From Pseudomonadota bacterium (GTDB lineage: Bacteria > Desulfobacterota > Desulfobulbia > Desulfobulbales > JAGXFP01): a stretch of DNA of 10,195 nt. Where the stretch lies: contig DAOVJK010000085.1 in assembly GCA_030673265.1 (NCBI GenBank), forward strand, positions 1-10,195. Direction: 5' to 3'. Shown here one piece after another: positions 5,295-10,195 of the stretch. Position 1 is the first letter of the stretch. Every line of letters begins with the position of its first letter. The position numbers and the translations under genes are program-made. Below the pieces are notes generated by a model that did not search any database, was not told the DNA's origin, and saw only the letters and a list, made by a program, of their open reading frames with translations.

Positions 5295-7802
5295 ATGAAT
5301 ATTTTACAGAAAAATGAGAGCCAAACGTCCCTGGTCGCTATAAAGGGGATGCACTGCGCCTCGTGTTCAGCCAGGTTAGAAAAAGTTATCGGAGGTCTGG
5401 AGGGAGTTGACTCGGTTAGCGTTAATCTTGCCACCGAAACCATGGAACTGAGCTGGCAGCCATTGACAACCGATCTTACTGTTATTGGCGAAAAGATCGG
5501 GGGATTAGGCTTTGAACTGGTAATCCCCCAAAAAAATAATGAGATATTTTTTAATATCGAGGGCATGAGCTGTGCTTCCTGTTCGGCGCGAATCGAGAAG
5601 GTGGTCTCGTCCATGCCCGGAGTTGAAAAGGCCGAGGTTAATCTGCCGGCTGGTAGTGGCCGGGTTGTATTTGACCCCCAACAGGTGAGTCAGCGTCAGA
5701 TCAGAGAAAAGATCAATGGTCTTGGTTTTCAGGCGACGCCCGGTTCGGACGGTAGTGATAACTTCACTTCAAGTCAGGAGCAGGCTCTGGCCCGGTTGCG
5801 GGTCATGAAGATGGAGCTTTGGCCAGCGATTATCCTGGGTGCGATGTTATTAACGGTTGCCATGGGCGAGATGATTGGGCTTAAGTTGCCGGGCTTTATG
5901 TCTCCGGATGAATCCCCGTTGGTTTTTGGCCTTGTCCAATTGGCGTTATTGCTACCCCTGATGTGGTTGGGGCGGAGATTCTATCTGGTTGGCTTTCCCA
6001 GTCTGTTCCGGGGAGCGCCTAATATGGATTCCTTGATCGCTTTGGGTACCGGTGCAGCTTTCCTGTACAGCAGCTGGAATCTGATCGAGATTGCCTTGGG
6101 TGTGGATAGCGTGGCCCGGGCGCATGATCTCTATTTTGAGTCGGCTGGAGTCATTATTGCCCTGGTGTCCCTTGGCAAGTATCTGGAGGCCCGTTCCAAG
6201 GTGCGGACCTCGGATGCTATCCGGCAATTGATGCGGCTGGCGCCTGACAAGGCTACTTTGCTTAGGGACGGCGATCAGGAAGAGATTCTGGTTGAGGAGA
6301 TTGTGCCGGGTGATATCCTGCTGGTTCGGCCGGGGGAGAGACTGCCGGTAGATGGTGTGGTTGTCAAGGGTAGCTCGAATATCGATGAATCGATGCTGAC
6401 CGGAGAAAGCATGCCGGTCAGTAAGGAAGAGGGGGATCAGGTTGTTGGCGCCACCCTTAATGCCAATGGCGTTTTGCAGGTCAGGGCTGAAAAGGTCGGC
6501 AACGATACGGTCCTGGCCAGAATAATAAAAATGGTCAGGGAGGCCCAGGGCAGTAAGGCCCCGATCGCCAATCTGGCCGATCGCATCAGCCTTTATTTTG
6601 TGCCGATTGTTATGACTATTGCTTTGGTGGCCGGGCTGACCTGGTATTTTATCGGGGGCACCGATTTCTCGTTTGCCTTGAAAATCTTTGTGGCGGTCAT
6701 GGTTATCGCCTGTCCATGCGCGATGGGCCTGGCCACCCCGACTTCTATTATGGTTGGCACCGGACGTGGGGCACAGCTGGGGGTGTTGATCAAGAGCGGC
6801 GAGGCCCTGGAAAAAGCCCAGAAAATAGAGGCGGTGGTCTTTGATAAGACCGGCACCCTGACCTACGGGCGCCCGGTTCTGACCGATCTGATTCTGTTGT
6901 CAGATATGGGCGAAGATGATTGCCTGTCTCTGGTTGCTGGTGCTGAAAATGTTTCCGAGCATCCTCTGGCTAAGGCAATAGTTGAGGCCGCCAAGGGAAA
7001 AGATCTTTCTTTGCCGGAAGCGGAATTATTTGAGGCCATGCCCGGTCGCGGGATCACTGCCAAGGTTGCCGGCCGTGACTTGTTGCTTGGCAATCAGGAG
7101 TTAATGGCAGAAAAGGCGGTGGACGGTCTTGGCAATCAGGAGGCGCTTGCGGCGGCAGGCAGGATGGCTGCCCAGGGAAAAACTTCTCTATATCTGGCCG
7201 TTGACGGGGCCTTGACGGCCCTTATTGTTGTTGCCGATCAGATCAAACCAGAGGCTGCGGCCACGGTTGCAGCCTTGCTGAAGATGGGGGTCAAGTCGAT
7301 CATGCTCACCGGTGATAACGAAGTGACTGCCAGGGCAATCGCTGCCCAGGCCGGCATCACCGAGGTTATTGCCCAGGTTATGCCGGAACATAAAGCGGAC
7401 AAGATTATCAATCTACAAAAGCAGGGGCTGAAGGTTGCCATGGTTGGTGACGGCATAAATGACGCCCCGGCACTGGCCCGGGCTGATATTGGTGTTGCCA
7501 TGGGCACCGGCATCGATGTGGCAATAGAATCAGGTGATATCGTGCTGATGAAGGGGGATTTGCATGGCTTGCTGGCCGCTCTGGAATTAAGTCGGGCAAC
7601 CATGCGCAATATCAAGCAGAATCTATTTTGGGCCTTTATTTACAACATAGTGGGCATCCCAGTCGCGGCTGGACTTCTCTACGCCTTTGGCGGTCCCAGC
7701 CTTAATCCGATGATTGCCGGGGCGGCCATGGCGATGAGTTCTGTTTCGGTAGTCAGCAATGCCTTGCGTCTGCGGTTTTTCTCGCCGACGGCATTAGGGT
7801 AA
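5295..7802 (+). CDS. copA: Cu(I)-exporting P1B-type ATPase CopA
   Basis: This is an 835-residue inner-membrane ATPase that pumps Cu(I) out of the cytosol. Two N-terminal HMA domains carry GMHCASC (Cys21, Cys24) and GMSCASC (Cys93, Cys96). Membrane segments follow from about residue 176. The actuator domain has TGES (369-372), the membrane metal site CPC (473-475), the phosphorylation site DKTGT (517-521), the nucleotide-binding SEHPLA (HP at 556-557), then TGDN (672-675) and GDGINDAPAL (718-727). Tyr-Asn (783-784) in helix 7 and the MSSVSVVSNALRL stretch in helix 8 are signatures of the Cu(I) subgroup. All catalytic motifs are intact and the length is normal. ATG 5295 is chosen for the GGGAGG at 5284-5289; an in-frame TTG at 5259 is an unlikely start. 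The divergent copZ-like gene should supply the copper. Secreted cytochrome genes follow after 167 bases. Confidence 0.96.
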   Translation: MNILQKNESQTSLVAIKGMHCASCSARLEKVIGGLEGVDSVSVNLATETMELSWQPLTTDLTVIGEKIGGLGFELVIPQKNNEIFFNIEGMSCASCSARIEKVVSSMPGVEKAEVNLPAGSGRVVFDPQQVSQRQIREKINGLGFQATPGSDGSDNFTSSQEQALARLRVMKMELWPAIILGAMLLTVAMGEMIGLKLPGFMSPDESPLVFGLVQLALLLPLMWLGRRFYLVGFPSLFRGAPNMDSLIALGTGAAFLYSSWNLIEIALGVDSVARAHDLYFESAGVIIALVSLGKYLEARSKVRTSDAIRQLMRLAPDKATLLRDGDQEEILVEEIVPGDILLVRPGERLPVDGVVVKGSSNIDESMLTGESMPVSKEEGDQVVGATLNANGVLQVRAEKVGNDTVLARIIKMVREAQGSKAPIANLADRISLYFVPIVMTIALVAGLTWYFIGGTDFSFALKIFVAVMVIACPCAMGLATPTSIMVGTGRGAQLGVLIKSGEALEKAQKIEAVVFDKTGTLTYGRPVLTDLILLSDMGEDDCLSLVAGAENVSEHPLAKAIVEAAKGKDLSLPEAELFEAMPGRGITAKVAGRDLLLGNQELMAEKAVDGLGNQEALAAAGRMAAQGKTSLYLAVDGALTALIVVADQIKPEAAATVAALLKMGVKSIMLTGDNEVTARAIAAQAGITEVIAQVMPEHKADKIINLQKQGLKVAMVGDGINDAPALARADIGVAMGTGIDVAIESGDIVLMKGDLHGLLAALELSRATMRNIKQNLFWAFIYNIVGIPVAAGLLYAFGGPSLNPMIAGAAMAMSSVSVVSNALRLRFFSPTALG

Positions 7803-7969
7803 GTATTTTGATTCTATAATACCCTGGTTGTTAACTGCAATTGTGATAGTAGGGGCCTTTTTTTTGAGCCTTGTTTTTGGGTTGGCCTTTCTGTTATTCT
7901 ATACCCAATGTCTACGAGTCTGGATAAAAAAGGTTTTTGTGTTTTTAGAGGAAACAAACGGAGATTTAT
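7803..7969 (+). other. Spacer between copA and cytochromes: T8 run, possible -10, hydrophobic frame
   Basis: This stretch starts with an exact TATAAT (7815-7820) but no matching -35, then shows a CCCT...AGGGG pairing followed by eight T (7858-7865), possibly a weak copA terminator. A frame opening at TTG 7828 encodes one strong hydrophobic helix (LTAIVIVGAFFLSLVFGLAF) and then a basic RVWIKK, but it lacks a ribosome site and runs 98 bases into the cytochrome gene in another frame. It may be a small membrane protein or chance. The cytochrome start at 7970 has GGAG at 7960-7963. Confidence 0.35.
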
Positions 7970-8761
7970 ATGAAGAAACGGCTTGTTGTCTTATTGGCGA
8001 TGGTACTGATTTTGTTTTGTGGCCTTGCTCTGGCTCAGGAATTTGGCCTCAAGAAGAAAAGGCCTAAACCCCATGAGTTTGGCAATGTTGTTATTGATAA
8101 TTATTCCAGCAAGGCCAATAAAGCTCCGGTCGTTTTCAAACACTGGCTGCACAGGTCTAAATATTCCTGTCGATTATGTCATGTCGATATCGGTTTTGCT
8201 ATGACTGTCGGTGCCACCAATATTACCGATCAGGATAATCAACGCGGTCTCTTTTGTGGTGCCTGCCATAATGGTAAAATCGCCTTTGGTCAAAAAAACC
8301 ATCCTGGAGATGGTAACAGCGGTCTCAATAATTGTGCTCGTTGCCATTCATATGGTGAGAAGGTTGACTTTAAGTACGATTTTTATGAATTCTCTAAAAA
8401 CATGCCGCGAGAAAGATTTGGCAACGGGATCGACTGGCAGAAGGCCGAGGAAACAAACAAAATTAAGGTAGTGGATTATCTGGAAGGCGTCTCCATTGAA
8501 GGCTTGAAGATGGCAGATCCCGCTGAATTGGATCTGAAACCCCAGGAAAAGACAATGCCGGAGATAATTTTTTCCCATGTCAAACATAGCAAGTGGAGTG
8601 GCTGTGAATTGTGCCATCCGGAAATTTTCGGGGTTAAGAAGGGTGGCCAGCCTTACAGTATGGAGGAGATTTTTGCAGGGAAGTATTGTGGTGTCTGCCA
8701 TGGCCCCGTCGCTTTCCCGAATATTAATTGTCAGCGCTGTCATACCAAGTTGGTTTATTAA
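7970..8761 (+). CDS. Periplasmic hexaheme cytochrome c, two c7-like triheme modules
   Basis: This 263-residue exported protein carries six CxxCH heme-binding motifs: 67-71, 96-100, 122-126 (first module) and 212-216, 240-244, 254-258 (second module). Residues 1-22 form a signal peptide ending ALA before QEF. Each module begins with a pair of histidines ahead of its first heme motif (His58/His61 and His203/His206), likely distal ligands, and has the CG-x-CH-x-G/P-x-x-AF pattern of c7-type triheme domains found in Geobacter-type 'nanowire' cytochromes. The two modules are joined by a heme-free linker of about 85 residues containing FGNGIDW (150-156). The likely role is electron transfer in the periplasm. 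Partners are unknown; no membrane anchor or catalytic domain is seen. ATG 7970 has GGAG 6 bases upstream. The paralogue begins 1 base after the stop, so the two are co-translated. Confidence 0.92.
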   Translation: MKKRLVVLLAMVLILFCGLALAQEFGLKKKRPKPHEFGNVVIDNYSSKANKAPVVFKHWLHRSKYSCRLCHVDIGFAMTVGATNITDQDNQRGLFCGACHNGKIAFGQKNHPGDGNSGLNNCARCHSYGEKVDFKYDFYEFSKNMPRERFGNGIDWQKAEETNKIKVVDYLEGVSIEGLKMADPAELDLKPQEKTMPEIIFSHVKHSKWSGCELCHPEIFGVKKGGQPYSMEEIFAGKYCGVCHGPVAFPNINCQRCHTKLVY

Positions 8762-8762
8762 T

Positions 8763-9578
8763 ATGAACAAAGCAGGGCGCAGTTATTCTGACGGGGGGCA
8801 ATGTGGTGCTAATTACCCCAACAGGACATGGTTGTCGGTTATAGTGCTTTTGGCGATCCTGACAGGGCCTTGTGAAGTATCTGCCGGGAAATTCTGGAAT
8901 CTCCCGCCACTGCCGAAACCCCATGAGTATGGAGATATCCTGATTGATCGGCTCTCGACCAAGAATGAGGTGAAACCGGTATTCTTCTCACACTGGAGCC
9001 ATCGGGCCAAGTATACCTGTCGAGTTTGCCATTGGGAGCTTGATTTTGCCTTTAAAGCTGGTGGCACGGAAATGACGGAGGCTGACAACCGTAACGGTTT
9101 GTTTTGTGGGAAGTGTCATGATGGCAAGCTGGTTTTTGGTCATACCGAGGATAAGTGTCAACTCTGTCACACGGGGAGTAAGGTTTCGAATCGTGAAAAA
9201 TTCGCAGAACTCAGGGACAATCTGCCGAAAGATAAATTCGGTAACGGGATTAATTGGGCCTCTGCGATCAGAAGCGGACGGGTAAAACCTCTGTACAGCA
9301 TTTTTAAACCGGAAGAAAAGCCCTGGGAGTTCCGTAAAAGGCTGGAGCTTAAAGCTGAGTGGAATTTTGTGCCCCCGGCTTATTTTCCCCATGGCTCCCA
9401 TGTTCAATGGCTGGATTGCGGGAGCTGCCATCCGGAGATTTTCAAGATAAAAAAGAAGACCACGGAACATTTTCTGATGAAGTATATTCTTGATGAAAAA
9501 TTCTGTGGAGTTTGTCACCTCAGGGTGGCATTTCCAATGGATAATTGTAAACGTTGTCATCCCGCTATTAAAGAATAG
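8763..9578 (+). CDS. Second periplasmic hexaheme cytochrome c, paralogue of the preceding gene
   Basis: This 271-residue protein has the same layout as its upstream neighbour. Heme motifs lie at 86-90, 115-119, 132-136, 219-223, 248-252 and 262-266. Paired histidines precede each module (His77/His80, His210/His213), and FGNGINW (159-165) sits in the linker. PKPHEYGDILID (51-62) matches PKPHEFGNVVID in the neighbour, so the pair arose by tandem duplication and then diverged. The gap between hemes 2 and 3 is 12 residues here against 21 in the neighbour. The N-terminus is unusual: about 22 polar residues come before a hydrophobic stretch (24-35) and a likely cut after VSA-41. ATG 8763 follows the upstream stop by one base with no clear Shine-Dalgarno, suggesting translational coupling. 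TTG 8832, with AGGA 5 bases upstream, is a possible shorter start. The frame is open further upstream inside the neighbour, but that part is not plausible protein. Confidence 0.9.
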   Translation: MNKAGRSYSDGGQCGANYPNRTWLSVIVLLAILTGPCEVSAGKFWNLPPLPKPHEYGDILIDRLSTKNEVKPVFFSHWSHRAKYTCRVCHWELDFAFKAGGTEMTEADNRNGLFCGKCHDGKLVFGHTEDKCQLCHTGSKVSNREKFAELRDNLPKDKFGNGINWASAIRSGRVKPLYSIFKPEEKPWEFRKRLELKAEWNFVPPAYFPHGSHVQWLDCGSCHPEIFKIKKKTTEHFLMKYILDEKFCGVCHLRVAFPMDNCKRCHPAIKE

Positions 9579-9586
9579 GTGGTTCA

Positions 9587-9886
9587 ATGAAGAAAATAGT
9601 TTTTATCTGGGCATTATCTTTCTTGTTTATATGGAACGGGTCTCTTCTTTGCGCGGCGGATGATAATTGGCGGGATGATTTTGACAGGATCTGCGCCCAG
9701 ACAGGAAGTGCGGGTAAGCTGAGCAAGGAAGAATTGAGTAGCTTGATTGCTGAGAGTGATGGGTTACTAAAAATTATTAAATCAAGCGATGATCCTGAAG
9801 AAAAGATATATCTCATCAGATTGAAGAAATGCCGCAACTTCTTTATTTTCATGCAGGGAATCGCTAAATCTTCAGAAGATAACTGA
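9587..9886 (+). CDS. Small secreted protein with two cysteines, linked to cytochromes
   Basis: This 99-residue protein has a signal peptide (about 1-24, MKKIVFIWAL start, ending CAA before DDNW). The mature part of about 75 residues is charged and probably helical, with the pattern W-x-x-DF-x-x-IC-x-QTG-x-x-x-x-LS-x-EEL, then DPEEKIYLIRLKKCRNFF. Cys36 and Cys82 could form one disulfide. There is no heme motif, and Cys22 does not fit a lipobox because Leu precedes it. AGGTGG lies about 5 bases before ATG 9587, and the gene starts 8 bases after the second cytochrome, so it is almost certainly in the same operon. I recognise no named family. The position suggests a periplasmic partner of the cytochromes (docking, assembly or disulfide-linked), which is inference. 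No clear terminator follows. Confidence 0.8.
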   Translation: MKKIVFIWALSFLFIWNGSLLCAADDNWRDDFDRICAQTGSAGKLSKEELSSLIAESDGLLKIIKSSDDPEEKIYLIRLKKCRNFFIFMQGIAKSSEDN

Positions 9887-10195
9887 TTAAATATAGCAAG
9901 CCTTATGTGCCATATGAGGTCTAATCCCCTGTTATTTATGTGGTTTGTAACTGTGCTTTCGAGGGACAGGCTGTTAGTACCTAGATGACTTGCGCTGTTG
10001 TGGCGTAAACACGGGCTGAACTATAGTAATAACCAGTAATCGATATTCGTTTATTGTTCTTGTCTGCGATCTCCAACGTTACAGTTCTCAGCCCCTTTCG
10101 AGAAAGACCTAGCCGATAAAACCGGTATGATTTTTTTGGTTATCTGCTTTAGGATTGTATCTTTTAGATGCTATTCCTCTTTAAATTTGCCAAGG
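9887..10195. other. 309-base stretch without a convincing gene
   Basis: Neither strand holds a reading frame with plausible protein content. A weak 6-bp stem with one G-T pair lies just after the last gene (9901-9906 with 9914-9919), without a T-run. CTTTCGAGAAAG (around 10097) can form a tiny hairpin, and a T7 run follows CCGGTATGA near 10130. None is a convincing terminator or promoter. The stretch is cut by the window edge. Confidence 0.5.

Noticed and set aside
7238..7615. 125-residue minus-strand frame opposite copA
   Set aside because: It is antisense to the conserved TGDN-GDGIND region; composition follows the real gene.
5295..7969. Reading the pump as a CcoI-type ATPase with CcoS downstream (cbb3 oxidase assembly)
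   Set aside because: Two CxxC HMA domains and a divergent copZ-like gene favour CopA; the downstream hydrophobic frame lacks CcoS-like sequence and no ccoNOP genes are present.
8577..8762. Upstream extension of the second cytochrome frame
   Set aside because: It lies wholly within the first cytochrome gene, and its translation has no signal peptide or family similarity; ATG 8763 is the better start.
8348..8770. 140-residue minus-strand frame opposite the first cytochrome
   Set aside because: It is a shadow of the cytochrome coding strand with no recognisable motif.
8988..9587. 199-residue minus-strand reading frame opposite the second cytochrome
   Set aside because: It is the antisense of a clear six-heme gene; the translation lacks domain-like character and the frame has no ribosome site.
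9901..9919. Stem-loop just after the last gene, considered as operon terminator
   Set aside because: Six pairs including one G-T, a 7-base loop, and no T-run.

Overview
The gene content suggests an anaerobic Gram-negative bacterium of the Desulfobacterota (the old Deltaproteobacteria; Desulfobulbales- or Desulfuromonadales-like). The reasons are multiheme c-type cytochromes built from c7-like triheme modules, an LPS-flippase-type ABC exporter, a 3D-domain lipoprotein and a eukaryotic-like Ser/Thr kinase beside a secreted MORN-repeat protein. This placement is inferred from gene content only. No rRNA, tRNA, insertion sequence, integrase or CRISPR array was seen, and the window looks chromosomal.

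Left part (1-3823, all minus strand). A secreted MORN-repeat protein is followed by a membrane Ser/Thr protein kinase and then by an MsbA-type lipid A exporter that runs off the left edge, so only its transmembrane domain is visible. The 378-base spacer before msbA holds a good sigma70-like promoter, a perfect 16-bp tandem duplication and a perfect 9-bp inverted repeat that overlaps an alternative msbA start codon.

Middle part (3902-5294). A plus-strand pair encodes a 3D-domain (double-psi beta-barrel) lipoprotein and a small DUF493/YbeD-family protein. It ends at a perfect 16-bp hairpin shared with a convergent copper chaperone gene (copZ-like, minus). That gene is divergent from a Cu(I)-exporting P1B-type ATPase (copA, plus), and their shared promoter region carries a short inverted repeat.

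Right part (5295-9886, plus strand). copA is followed, after a 167-base spacer with a T8 run and a hydrophobic reading frame, by a tight three-gene set. Two paralogous secreted hexaheme cytochromes c lie 1 base apart, each with two c7-like triheme halves around a linker that carries FGNGI(D/N)W. Eight bases later comes a small secreted protein with two conserved-looking cysteines. This set is the most interesting part of the window: a probable periplasmic electron-transfer module with an uncharacterised small partner. The last 309 bases hold no convincing gene.

All functional calls come from reading motifs by eye; no database search was run.
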